Shown: piece by piece, positions 7,494 to 14,511 of the stretch | How positions within the stretch are numbered: position 1 is the stretch's first letter | Layout of the letters: every line of letters begins with the position of its first letter | Assembly: GCA_963795385.1 (NCBI GenBank) | Contig: CAWCHK010000010.1 | Span: 1-64,000 of the forward strand | Source of the DNA: CAVURS01 sp963795385 | GTDB lineage: Bacteria; Actinomycetota; Actinomycetes; Actinomycetales; CAVURS01 | Reading direction: 5' to 3' | Length of the DNA stretch: 64,000 nucleotides | Program-made: the position numbers and the translations under genes | The notes under the pieces: model-generated | The model's input: only the letters and a program-made list of their open reading frames with translations | What the model was told of the DNA's origin: nothing | Databases searched by the model: none

Positions 7494-8357
7494 ATGTTGG
7501 GACGGTCCGGCCCGGACCTGAAGGCGCCGCAGGACATCCAGGCGATGCGGCGGGCCGGCGTACTGGTGGGGGAGACCCTCCGGCTCATGCAGGAGTCCGT
7601 GCGGGCCGGCCTGACCACCGGCGAGCTGGACCAGATCGCCGAGAAGCACATCCGGGACGGCGGCGGGGTGCCGTCGTTCATCGGGGTGCCGGGTGGCCCG
7701 GGCGCCATCGACTTCCCGGCCAGCCTGTGCATCTCGGTCAACGACCAGGTGGTGCACGGCATCCCGGGCTCGCGGGTCCTGGCCGACGGCGACCTGGTCT
7801 CGATCGACTGCGGGGCGATCGTCGACGGCTGGCACGGTGACGCCGCCGTCTCGGTGATCGTCGGTGCTCCCCGGTCGGCCGCGGACGTCGCGCTGGTGGA
7901 GGCCACCGAGCTGGCCATGTGGCACGGCATCGCCGCCCTGCAGGTCGGCGGCCGGCTGTACGACGTCGGTGCGGCGATCGAGGACTTCGTGACGGGCGCC
8001 GGGGCCGAGGGCGCGGCGGGGGCCCCCGCGGCGTACGGGATCGTCGAGGACTACGTCGGGCACGGCATCGGCCGCTCGATGCACGAGGACCCGCAGGTGC
8101 CGAACTACCGGGTCCGCTCCCGCGGGCCGAAGATCGCTGCCGGGCTGTGCGTGGCCGTCGAGCCGATGCTCACCGCGGGCCGCCCGCAGACCCGCACCCT
8201 GGACGACGGCTGGACCGTGCTCACCGTCGACGGCGGCCGGGCCGCCCACTGGGAGCACTCGGTCGCGGTGACCGAGGACGGCCCCTGGGTGCTGACCGCC
8301 CTGGACGGCGGCGCGGCCGGCCTGGCCCAGGTCGGCGCCACCCCCGGCCACCTGTGA
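7494..8357 (+). CDS. map: Type I methionine aminopeptidase
   Basis: This 287-residue cytosolic metalloprotease removes the initiator Met from nascent proteins. The five metal ligands lie in recognisable motifs: SIDCGAIVDGWHGDAAVSV (two Asp), GHGIGRSMHEDPQVPNY (His), VAVEPMLTAG (Glu) and WEHSVAVTEDG (Glu). The N-terminal KAPQDIQAMRRAGVLVGETL is typical. It is the last gene of the secY-adk-map unit, and a 350-base intergenic region separates it from infA. Confidence 0.98.
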   Translation: MLGRSGPDLKAPQDIQAMRRAGVLVGETLRLMQESVRAGLTTGELDQIAEKHIRDGGGVPSFIGVPGGPGAIDFPASLCISVNDQVVHGIPGSRVLADGDLVSIDCGAIVDGWHGDAAVSVIVGAPRSAADVALVEATELAMWHGIAALQVGGRLYDVGAAIEDFVTGAGAEGAAGAPAAYGIVEDYVGHGIGRSMHEDPQVPNYRVRSRGPKIAAGLCVAVEPMLTAGRPQTRTLDDGWTVLTVDGGRAAHWEHSVAVTEDGPWVLTALDGGAAGLAQVGATPGHL

Positions 8358-8708
8358 CCCCTGCCCACCCACCTCTGACCGCACCCACCCCACCCCCGTG
8401 CTCCCCTCCGGCCGCCTTGCTCCCCTCCGGCCGGTAGCCGGGCCCGAAATATGCCTTCCGAACCGGCCGGGATGGAGTACCGCGGCCGGATGGGAGCACG
8501 CGGGTTGGGGGGCTGGGGGCGGGTGGATTTCATCATTTCGTGCTCAGCGGGTAGTCTTGGCAGTCGGCTCACGAGCACTTTTCGTCCCTGCCAGGCCCCG
8601 CGGCTGGAGTGGCTGGATCTGGGACCCGTCTAGCGCGTGCGCTGAGGCCCATCTGCCTGCCCCTGACCGGGGGTCGGCCAAGCACGTCGAGTACGGATTG
8701 TGGAGGAC
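8358..8708 (+). other. Intergenic region map-infA with repeats
   Basis: No gene is visible in these 351 bases. The first half is C-rich and holds a 16-bp direct repeat, TGCTCCCCTCCGGCCG, at 8399-8414 and 8418-8433. GTGCTCCC (8398-8405) can pair with GGGAGCAC (8492-8499), which could form a loose terminator-like structure after map. A TAGTCT at 8552-8557 could be a -10 box for the infA unit, but no convincing -35 accompanies it. A gap here commonly carries the promoter for infA-rpmJ-rpsM. Confidence 0.45.
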
Positions 8709-8930
8709 ATGGCGAAGAAGGACGGCGTCATCGAGATCGAGGGCACAGTTGTCGAGGCCCTGCCCAACGCGACCTTCCGGGTCGAGCTGAGCAACGGCCA
8801 CAAGGTCCTCGCGCACATCTCGGGGAAGATGCGCCAGCACTACATCCGGATCCTCCCCGAGGACCGCGTAGTGGTGGAGCTCAGCCCGTACGACCTGTCC
8901 CGCGGCCGCATCGTCTTCCGCTACCGCTGA
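8709..8930 (+). CDS. infA: Translation initiation factor IF-1
   Basis: IF-1 binds the 30S A site during initiation. The 73-residue product starts MAKKDGVIEIEGTVVEALPN and contains the conserved S1/OB-fold sequence NGHKVLAHISGKMRQHYIRI and VELSPYDLSRGRI. The ATG at 8709 gives the standard length. An in-frame GTG at 8700 would add MED, and the GGAGG lies only two bases before the ATG, so the start is not beyond doubt. The gene heads the infA-rpmJ-rpsM-rpsK-rpsD-rpoA-rplQ series. Confidence 0.97.
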   Translation: MAKKDGVIEIEGTVVEALPNATFRVELSNGHKVLAHISGKMRQHYIRILPEDRVVVELSPYDLSRGRIVFRYR

Positions 8931-8985
8931 GCCACGTTCACCTCCCCACCACGTCCATCAGGCACCCGAGTAGAAGCACAGGGCG

Positions 8986-9099
8986 ATGAAGGTCAAGCCG
9001 AGCGTCAAGAAGATCTGCGACAAGTGCAAGGTGATCCGCCGTCACGGCCGGGTCATGGTGATCTGCGAGAACCTGCGCCACAAGCAGCGCCAGGGCTGA
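8986..9099 (+). CDS. rpmJ: 50S ribosomal protein L36 (zinc form)
   Basis: This 37-residue protein runs from ATG to TGA and reads MKVKPSVKKICDKCKVIRRH, then GRVMVICENLRHKQRQG. It is the zinc-binding form of L36, with ligands Cys11, Cys14, Cys27 and His32. L36 is a small large-subunit protein near the GTPase centre. It lies between infA and rpsM, its usual position. Confidence 0.98.
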   Translation: MKVKPSVKKICDKCKVIRRHGRVMVICENLRHKQRQG

Positions 9100-9188
9100 G
9101 CCGGAGCACCACCGTGTACGCCGCAGCTCGTCGTCGTACGCACAACTGAACAAGCGCAGCACCCGACCCCAGCACCAGCTGGACGACA

Positions 9189-9220
9189 CCCCCGGAGCGA
9201 AGCCGGGGACCTCGCGCGAG
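9189..9220 (+). promoter_or_regulatory. Structured leader ahead of rpsM
   Basis: A hairpin with stem CCCCGG/CCGGGG (9190-9195 and 9203-9208) and a seven-base loop is followed by the palindrome CTCGCGCGAG (9211-9220). It sits in the 189-base gap before rpsM. Ribosomal-protein autoregulation in this region is known in other bacteria, but no match to a described leader was recognised, so the role is open. Confidence 0.35.
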
Positions 9221-9288
9221 AGCGGGAGGGACGGTGTTGCACCAGGACTTCGCGACAACGGGCCCAGCCCGAGATCCAGGAGCACCAG

Positions 9289-9669
9289 ATGGCACGCCTC
9301 GTCGGCGTCGACCTCCCGCGTGACAAGCGCGTCGAGGTCGCCCTCACCTACATCTACGGCGTCGGCCGCACCCGCGCCCGCCAGACCCTGGCCGAGACCG
9401 GGGTCAACCCGAACTCGCGCGTGAAGGACCTCGGTGACGAGGAGCTGGTCAAGCTCCGCGACTACCTCGAGGGCAGCTACAAGCTCGAGGGCGACCTCCG
9501 CCGCGAGGTCGCCGCCGACATCCGCCGCAAGGTCGAGATCGGCAGCTACGAGGGCCTGCGGCACCGTCGCGGCCTCCCGGTGCGCGGTCAGCGCACCAAG
9601 ACCAACGCCCGCACCCGCAAGGGCCCCAAGCGCACCGTCGCCGGCAAGAAGAAGGCAGGCCGTAAGTAA
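9289..9669 (+). CDS. rpsM: 30S ribosomal protein S13
   Basis: The 126-residue S13 has the helix-two-turn-helix core (MARLVGVDLPRDKRVEVALT, YIYGVGRTRARQTL) and the basic tail RGLPVRGQRTKTNARTRKG, ending GKKKAGRK. It lies in the 30S head and contacts the P-site tRNA and the L5 bridge. An AGGAG ribosome-binding site is about eight bases upstream. Its TAA overlaps the rpsK ATG by one base. Confidence 0.99.
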   Translation: MARLVGVDLPRDKRVEVALTYIYGVGRTRARQTLAETGVNPNSRVKDLGDEELVKLRDYLEGSYKLEGDLRREVAADIRRKVEIGSYEGLRHRRGLPVRGQRTKTNARTRKGPKRTVAGKKKAGRK

Positions 9670-10070
9670 TGCCCCCCCAGAAGCGCGCCGCGGCCAAGAA
9701 GGTCCGCCGCAAGGAGAAGAAGAACGTCGCCCACGGGCATGCTCACATCAAGAGCACGTTCAACAACACCATCGTCTCGATCACCGACCCGGCCGGAGCG
9801 GTCATCGCCTGGTCCTCGGCCGGTCAGGTCGGGTTCAAGGGCTCGCGCAAGTCCACGCCGTTCGCGGCGCAGATGGCCGCCGAGTCCGCCGCGCGCCGGG
9901 CCATGGAGCACGGCATGCGCAAGGTGGACGTCTTCGTGAAGGGCCCGGGTTCGGGCCGCGAGACGGCGATCCGCTCCCTGACCGCTGCGGGGCTGGAGGT
10001 CGGCGTCATCTCTGACGTGACCCCCGTGCCGCACAACGGTTGCCGCCCGCCCAAGCGTCGCCGCGTCTGA
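9669..10070 (+). CDS. rpsK: 30S ribosomal protein S11
   Basis: The 133-residue S11 shows NVAHGHAHIKSTFNNTIVSI, the GSRKSTPFAAQMAAESAARR helix and the terminal VTPVPHNGCRPPKRRRV. S11 is part of the 30S platform near the mRNA exit and binds with S7 and S18. The N-terminal MPPQKRAAAKKVRRKEKKN is a typical actinobacterial basic tail. Translation is coupled to rpsM through the TAATG overlap. Confidence 0.99.
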   Translation: MPPQKRAAAKKVRRKEKKNVAHGHAHIKSTFNNTIVSITDPAGAVIAWSSAGQVGFKGSRKSTPFAAQMAAESAARRAMEHGMRKVDVFVKGPGSGRETAIRSLTAAGLEVGVISDVTPVPHNGCRPPKRRRV

Positions 10071-10107
10071 CCGGCTGTCCAGCCAGCATTAGGAGAGTAG
10101 AAAACAC

Positions 10108-10734
10108 ATGGCTCGGTACACCGGCCCAGACTGCAAGCGTTGCCGCCGCGAGAAGGTCAAGCTCTACCTCAAGGGCTCCAAGTGCGACGGCCCCAAGTGC
10201 CCCATCGAGATCCGGCCCTACCCCCCGGGTGAGCACGGCCGCGCCCGCATCAAGGAGAGCGAGTACCTCCTGCAGATGCGCGAGAAGCAGAAGGCCGCCC
10301 GGATCTACGGCGTCCTGGAGAAGCAGTTCCGCGGGTACTACGAGGAGGCGCACCGTCGCCCCGGCAAGACCGGCGAGAACCTGCTGCGCATCCTGGAGTC
10401 GCGGATCGACAACGTGGTCTTCCGGGCCGGCTTCGCCAAGTCCCGCGACATGGCCCGCCAGCTCGTCCGGCACGGCCACATCCTGGTCAACGGCCACAAG
10501 CTCGACATCCCCAGCGCCCGGGTCAGCGAGAACGACATCGTCACCGTCCGGGAGAAGTCCTGGGAGATGACGCCGTTCGTCATCGCGCGGGCCGAGGCCG
10601 GCGAGCGGACCGTCCCGGCGTGGCTCGAGGTCAACCCCAACCGGATGCGGGTCCTCGTGCACGCGCTCCCCTCGCGCCAGGTGATCGACACCCAGGTGCA
10701 GGAGCAGATGATCGTCGAGCTCTACAGCAAGTAA
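10108..10734 (+). CDS. rpsD: 30S ribosomal protein S4 (zinc form)
   Basis: This 208-residue S4 has a four-cysteine zinc site at Cys9, Cys12, Cys26 and Cys31 (DCKRCRRE, SKCDGPKCP) and the S4 RNA-binding domain (ENLLRILESRIDNVVFRAGF, ARQLVRHGHILVNG). S4 nucleates 30S assembly and helps form the mRNA-entry helicase. An AGGAGAG ribosome-binding site precedes the ATG. The zinc-free paralogue of some actinobacteria is not in this window. Confidence 0.98.
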   Translation: MARYTGPDCKRCRREKVKLYLKGSKCDGPKCPIEIRPYPPGEHGRARIKESEYLLQMREKQKAARIYGVLEKQFRGYYEEAHRRPGKTGENLLRILESRIDNVVFRAGFAKSRDMARQLVRHGHILVNGHKLDIPSARVSENDIVTVREKSWEMTPFVIARAEAGERTVPAWLEVNPNRMRVLVHALPSRQVIDTQVQEQMIVELYSK

Positions 10735-10848
10735 GGCTCACACCGCAGTACGGCGTCGCGGGCGGACAGAGATCCGCGGCGCCGGTCCCCTCCGGGGGAC
10801 GTCACTGGGCATCAAATAGCGGATGCCCGTGGGAAGGAATGAAGAACA

Positions 10849-11859
10849 GTGCTCATCGCACAGCGCCCAGGCCTGACCGAAGACTCCGTTGACGAGTACC
10901 GCTCGCGGTTCGTCATCGAGCCCCTGGAGCCGGGCTTCGGCTACACGCTCGGCAACTCCCTGCGCCGTACCCTGCTCTCCTCGATCCCGGGTGCGGCCGT
11001 CACCAGCATCCGTGTCGACGGCGTCCTGCACGAGTTCTCGACGGTCCCCGGTGTCAAGGAAGACGTCACCGACCTGATCCTGAACATCAAGAACCTCGTG
11101 GTCTCCAGCGAGCACGACGAGCCGGTCGTGATGTACCTGCGCAAGCAGGGCCCCGGCGCCGTCACCGCCGCCGACATCGCGCCGCCGGCCGGCGTCGAGG
11201 TCCACAACCAGGAGCTGCACCTGGCCACCCTCAACGGCAAGGGCAAGCTCGAGATGGAGCTCACCGTCGAGCGCGGCCGGGGCTATGTCTCCGCGGCCCA
11301 GAACAAGGCCGGCGACGCCGAGATCGGCCGCGTGCCGGTCGACTCGATCTACTCGCCGGTCCTGAAGGTGACCTACAAGGTCGAGGCGACCCGCGTCGAG
11401 CAGCGCACCGACTTCGACCGGCTGGTCGTCGACGTCGAGACCAAGCGCTCGATGCTCCCGCGCGACGCGATGGCGTCCGCCGGCAAGACGCTGGTCGAGC
11501 TGTTCGGGCTGGCCCGCGAGCTCAACGTCGAGGCCGAGGGCATCGACATGGGCCCGTCGCCGACCGACGCCGCCCTGGCGGCCGACCTGGCGCTGCCGAT
11601 CGAGGAGCTGGACCTGACCGTCCGGTCCTACAACTGCCTCAAGCGCGAGGGCATCCACACCGTGGGCGAGCTCGTGTCCCGCAGCGAGGCCGACCTCCTC
11701 GACATCCGCAACTTCGGTGCGAAGTCGATCGACGAGGTCAAGGCCAAGCTGGTCGGCATGGGTCTGGCGCTCAAGGACAGCCCGCCCGGATTCGACCCGA
11801 GCGCCGTCGTCGACAGCTTCGACGACGACGCGGCGTACGCCGAGGACGAGCAGTACTGA
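10849..11859 (+). CDS. rpoA: DNA-directed RNA polymerase subunit alpha
   Basis: The 336-residue protein has the N-terminal dimerisation domain (EPGFGYTLGNSLRRTLLSSI, GVKEDVTDLILNIKNLV) and the C-terminal domain that binds UP elements and activators (LPIEELDLTVRSYNCLKREG, RNFGAKSIDEVKAKL). Translation starts at GTG 10849, giving MLIAQRPGLTEDSVDEYRSR, with GGAAGGAA upstream. The C-terminus ends in an acidic tail (DSFDDDAAYAEDEQY), as in other actinobacteria. It lies between rpsD and rplQ as in most bacterial alpha operons. Confidence 0.99.
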   Translation: MLIAQRPGLTEDSVDEYRSRFVIEPLEPGFGYTLGNSLRRTLLSSIPGAAVTSIRVDGVLHEFSTVPGVKEDVTDLILNIKNLVVSSEHDEPVVMYLRKQGPGAVTAADIAPPAGVEVHNQELHLATLNGKGKLEMELTVERGRGYVSAAQNKAGDAEIGRVPVDSIYSPVLKVTYKVEATRVEQRTDFDRLVVDVETKRSMLPRDAMASAGKTLVELFGLARELNVEAEGIDMGPSPTDAALAADLALPIEELDLTVRSYNCLKREGIHTVGELVSRSEADLLDIRNFGAKSIDEVKAKLVGMGLALKDSPPGFDPSAVVDSFDDDAAYAEDEQY

Positions 11860-11936
11860 GTTCTGAGCCCAGCAGCGTCGGAGCGCAGGACGCGGTAGAG
11901 CGACCGGCGTACCAAAACCCATAGGAGACACCGAAA

Positions 11937-12722
11937 ATGCCTACGCCCACCAAGGGCCCTCGCCTCGGCGGCGGTCCGGCGCACGAGCGGCTGATCCTGG
12001 GCAACCTGGCCCAGGCGCTGTTCGAGCACGACCGGATCACCACCACCCAGGCGAAGGCGAAGCGGCTGCGCCCGCTGGCCGAGCGGCTGGTCACCTTCGC
12101 CAAGCGCGGTGACCTGCACGCCCGGCGCCGGGTGCTCGCCGTCATCCACGACAAGGGTGTCGTGCACCGGCTGTTCACCGAGATCGCTCCGGACGTCGCG
12201 GAGCGGCAGGGCGGCTACACCCGGATCACCAAGATCGGGCCGCGCAAGGGCGACAACGCCCCCATGGCCGTGATCGAGCTGGTCCGGGAGCCACTGTCGC
12301 CGAAGCAGGCGACGGTGCGCGAGGCCGAGGCCGCGACCAAGCGGGCGGCCAAGAAGTCGCAGCCGGCACCGGCGAAGAAGGCCGCTGCGGCCGACGCGCC
12401 GGCCGCCCCCGCGGCGGACGCCGACGAGTCGCCGTACAGCGAGGGTTCGGCCGCGCCGCTGGCCGACGGCAGCGCGCCGGAGGGCTTCGACATCAAGGGC
12501 AACAAGGACTCGATGAAGTACCACACGCCCGAGTCGCAGTGGTACGACCAGACCGTCGCCGAGGTGTGGTTCGCGACCCAGGAGGCCGCCGAGGCCGCCG
12601 GGTTCGAGGCGCCCGCCTCGATGCCGGACGCCGAGGAGGCCGAGGCTGAGGCCGACGCCGACGGGACCCACGGCGACGCCACGGATGACGCGGCCGACAA
12701 GGCCGACAAGGCCGACGACTGA
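11937..12722 (+). CDS. rplQ: 50S ribosomal protein L17 with C-terminal sunset-like domain
   Basis: The first ~120 residues are a complete L17 (MPTPTKGPRLGGGPAHERLI, AKRLRPLAERLVTFAKRGDL), a protein at the tunnel exit. The remaining ~140 are an extension that about doubles the usual length: an Ala/Lys/Pro linker (130-163), a compact segment at about 165-223 with YSEGSAAPLADGSAPEGFDI, KGNKDSMKYHTPES and EVWFATQEAAEAAGF, then an acidic tail. That middle segment resembles the sunset domain recalled from actinobacterial channel-accessory and ribosomal proteins. The linker makes a fused module more likely than a frameshift. Its role on the ribosome is unknown. Confidence 0.95.
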   Translation: MPTPTKGPRLGGGPAHERLILGNLAQALFEHDRITTTQAKAKRLRPLAERLVTFAKRGDLHARRRVLAVIHDKGVVHRLFTEIAPDVAERQGGYTRITKIGPRKGDNAPMAVIELVREPLSPKQATVREAEAATKRAAKKSQPAPAKKAAAADAPAAPAADADESPYSEGSAAPLADGSAPEGFDIKGNKDSMKYHTPESQWYDQTVAEVWFATQEAAEAAGFEAPASMPDAEEAEAEADADGTHGDATDDAADKADKADD

Positions 12723-12746
12723 GCAACCGCTCGCAGCAACGCGCCG

Positions 12747-12780
12747 AGCCCGCCTCCCCTCACGAGGGGGACGGCGGGCT
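12747..12780 (+). terminator. Inverted repeat between rplQ and truA
   Basis: AGCCCGCC (12747-12754) pairs with GGCGGGCT (12773-12780), and an inner TCCCCT/AGGGGGA pairing extends the stem around a CACG loop. There is no U-tract, as is usual for high-GC actinobacteria. The stem ends one base before the truA GTG, so it may also occlude the truA ribosome-binding site. Confidence 0.55.
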
Positions 12781-12781
12781 C

Positions 12782-13630
12782 GTGCGCGCCTGGACCCGGG
12801 TCAGGCTCGACCTGGCGTACGACGGCACCGACTTCAGCGGCTGGGCCATGCAGCCCGGCCTGCGCACCGTCGAGGGCGACGTCGGCGCGGCGATCGCCCG
12901 GGTGCTGCGGCTGCCCGAGCCGCCCCGGCTCGTCGTGGCCGGGCGCACCGACACGGGGGTGCACGCCCGGGGCCAGGTCGCGCACGTCGACCTGCCGGCC
13001 GACGTGCTCGCGTCGACGCCGGGGCGCAGCGACCGGGACCCGTTGGAGTCGTTGTGGCACCGGCTCTCCGGCGTCCTCGGCCCCGACCTCGTCGTCCGCC
13101 GGGTCAGCGCGGCGCCGCCGGGGTTCGACGCGCGGTTCGCGGCGCTGAGGCGGCGCTACGCCTACCGGATCGTGGACGACGCGCGGCGGCTCGACCCGCT
13201 GCGGCGCCGCGAGGTGCTGGTGGTCCGGGGGCCGCTCGACGTCGCCGCGATGGACGCGGCCTCGGCGAGCCTGTTGGGTCTGGGCGACTTCGCGGCGTTC
13301 TGCAAGCGGCGCGAGGGCGCGACGACGGTGCGGACCCTGCTGGCCTTCTCGTGGTCGCGGGTGGACGCGCTGCTGGAGGCGACTGTCGTCGCCGATGCGT
13401 TCTGCCACTCGATGGTCCGGGCCCTGGTGGGTGCCGTCCTCGAGGTCGGCCGCGGCCGGCGCCCGGCCGAGTGGCCGCTGGCGGTGATGACCGGCGGCGT
13501 GCGCGACCCGGCCGCTCCCGTCGTAGCGCCGCACGGGCTGTGCCTGGAGGAGGTCACCTACCCCGGCGACGACCTGCTGGCAGCCCGGGTGGCTGAGGCC
13601 CGCGCCCGCCGCAGCCCCCCACCCGGCTGA
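12782..13630 (+). CDS. truA: tRNA pseudouridine(38-40) synthase
   Basis: TruA converts uridines 38-40 of the tRNA anticodon stem-loop to pseudouridine. The 282-residue protein has VRLDLAYDGTDFSGWAMQPG, the catalytic motif AGRTDTGVHARGQVAH with Asp57, and RRRYAYRI. Translation starts at GTG. The gene lies 59 bases after rplQ, the usual position at the end of this cluster. The C-terminal half has ordinary TruA features (FCKRREGATTVRTL, ADAFCHSMVRALVGAVLEVG). Confidence 0.96.
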   Translation: MRAWTRVRLDLAYDGTDFSGWAMQPGLRTVEGDVGAAIARVLRLPEPPRLVVAGRTDTGVHARGQVAHVDLPADVLASTPGRSDRDPLESLWHRLSGVLGPDLVVRRVSAAPPGFDARFAALRRRYAYRIVDDARRLDPLRRREVLVVRGPLDVAAMDAASASLLGLGDFAAFCKRREGATTVRTLLAFSWSRVDALLEATVVADAFCHSMVRALVGAVLEVGRGRRPAEWPLAVMTGGVRDPAAPVVAPHGLCLEEVTYPGDDLLAARVAEARARRSPPPG

Positions 13631-13654
13631 CGCAGCGCAGGTCGAGGCCGATGG

Positions 13655-13678
13655 GCCCGGCCGGAGGGCTAGCCGGGC
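13655..13678 (+). terminator. Hairpin after truA
   Basis: GCCCGGC (13655-13661) and GCCGGGC (13672-13678) form a seven-base-pair GC stem with a ten-base loop, 25 bases after the truA stop. It fits a terminator closing the ribosomal superoperon. Confidence 0.45.
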
Positions 13679-13682
13679 GGCC

Positions 13683-13688
13683 TAGGAT
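13683..13688 (+). promoter_or_regulatory. Candidate -10 box for the maleylpyruvate isomerase-family gene
   Basis: TAGGAT fits the actinobacterial TANNNT -10 pattern and lies 38 bases upstream of the ATG at 13727, leaving room for a short leader with a Shine-Dalgarno sequence. No strong -35 is visible. Confidence 0.4.
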
Positions 13689-13726
13689 CCAGGGGCCGTC
13701 CGGGGGTGGAGGGAGCAGGGAGCGAG

Positions 13727-14434
13727 ATGTTGGACGAGGACCTGATGAGCACCGTCGAGACGTCGACGGACCTGTTGCTGGTGAGCGTCGACACGCTCAC
13801 CGACGCCCAGGTCAAGGCGCCGACCCTGCTGCCGGGTTGGACCCGCGCGCACCTGCTGACCCACCTGGCCCGCGCGGCCGAGTCGCTGGGCCGGCTGCTG
13901 GACTGGGCCAGCACCGGGGTCGAGCAGCCGCAGTACGCCAGCATGGACGCCCGCGCGGCCGAGATCGAGGCCGGCGCCCGGCGTACCGGGCCGGAGCTGG
14001 CTGCCGACATCCGGCGTACGGCGGCCGAGTTCGAGGCCAAGGTGCGCTCGCTGCCCACCGCGGCCTGGGCCGTCGAGGTACGGCCGCGGACCGGCGAGCC
14101 GGCCACGCCGAGCCGGCTGGTCTGGATGCGGCTGCGCGAGCTCGAGGTGCACCACGCCGACCTCGACGTGGGCTACACGTTCGCCGACATCCCCGAGGCG
14201 CTGGCCACGCAGGTGATCGACGACATCCTCGGCACCCTGGCCGCACGTGACGGCGCGCCGCCCGTCCGGCTGCGGGCGACCGACACCGGCCTCGAGCGGG
14301 AGCTGGGCGAGGGCGGCCCACTGCTGACCGGCGGCCAGAGCGAGCTGCTGGCCTGGCTGAGCGGCCGCTCCCCGGGTGCGGGCCTCACGGTCGAGGGCGC
14401 CGACGAGGTGCCACCGGCGGCGTGCTGGATCTGA
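13727..14434 (+). CDS. Maleylpyruvate isomerase family, mycothiol-dependent enzyme
   Basis: This 235-residue protein has the DinB/MDMPI four-helix fold: LPGWTRAHLLTHLARAAESL near the N-terminus and LRELEVHHADLDVGYTFADI later provide the usual His/Glu/His metal ligands. Characterised relatives are mycothiol-dependent maleylpyruvate isomerases; other members are mycothiol transferases, so the substrate is not fixed. ATG 13727 is chosen because GGGAG lies four bases before it; GTG 13706 and ATG 13745 are alternatives. It is alone between truA and the ATP-grasp operon. Confidence 0.85.
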   Translation: MLDEDLMSTVETSTDLLLVSVDTLTDAQVKAPTLLPGWTRAHLLTHLARAAESLGRLLDWASTGVEQPQYASMDARAAEIEAGARRTGPELAADIRRTAAEFEAKVRSLPTAAWAVEVRPRTGEPATPSRLVWMRLRELEVHHADLDVGYTFADIPEALATQVIDDILGTLAARDGAPPVRLRATDTGLERELGEGGPLLTGGQSELLAWLSGRSPGAGLTVEGADEVPPAACWI

Positions 14435-14469
14435 GGCTGGTGCCCCGGTCCGGGCGCGGCCCGGGCCGG

Positions 14470-14475
14470 TAGGTT
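14470..14475 (+). promoter_or_regulatory. Candidate -10 box for the ATP-grasp operon
   Basis: TAGGTT matches TANNNT. Transcription from about 14482 would give a 30-base leader containing the perfect GGAGGAGG at 14498-14505, six bases before the GTG start of the ATP-grasp gene. Confidence 0.45.
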
Positions 14476-14511
14476 CTGCGCGGGGGCCCGTTGCCCTGGA
14501 GGAGGTGCGTC

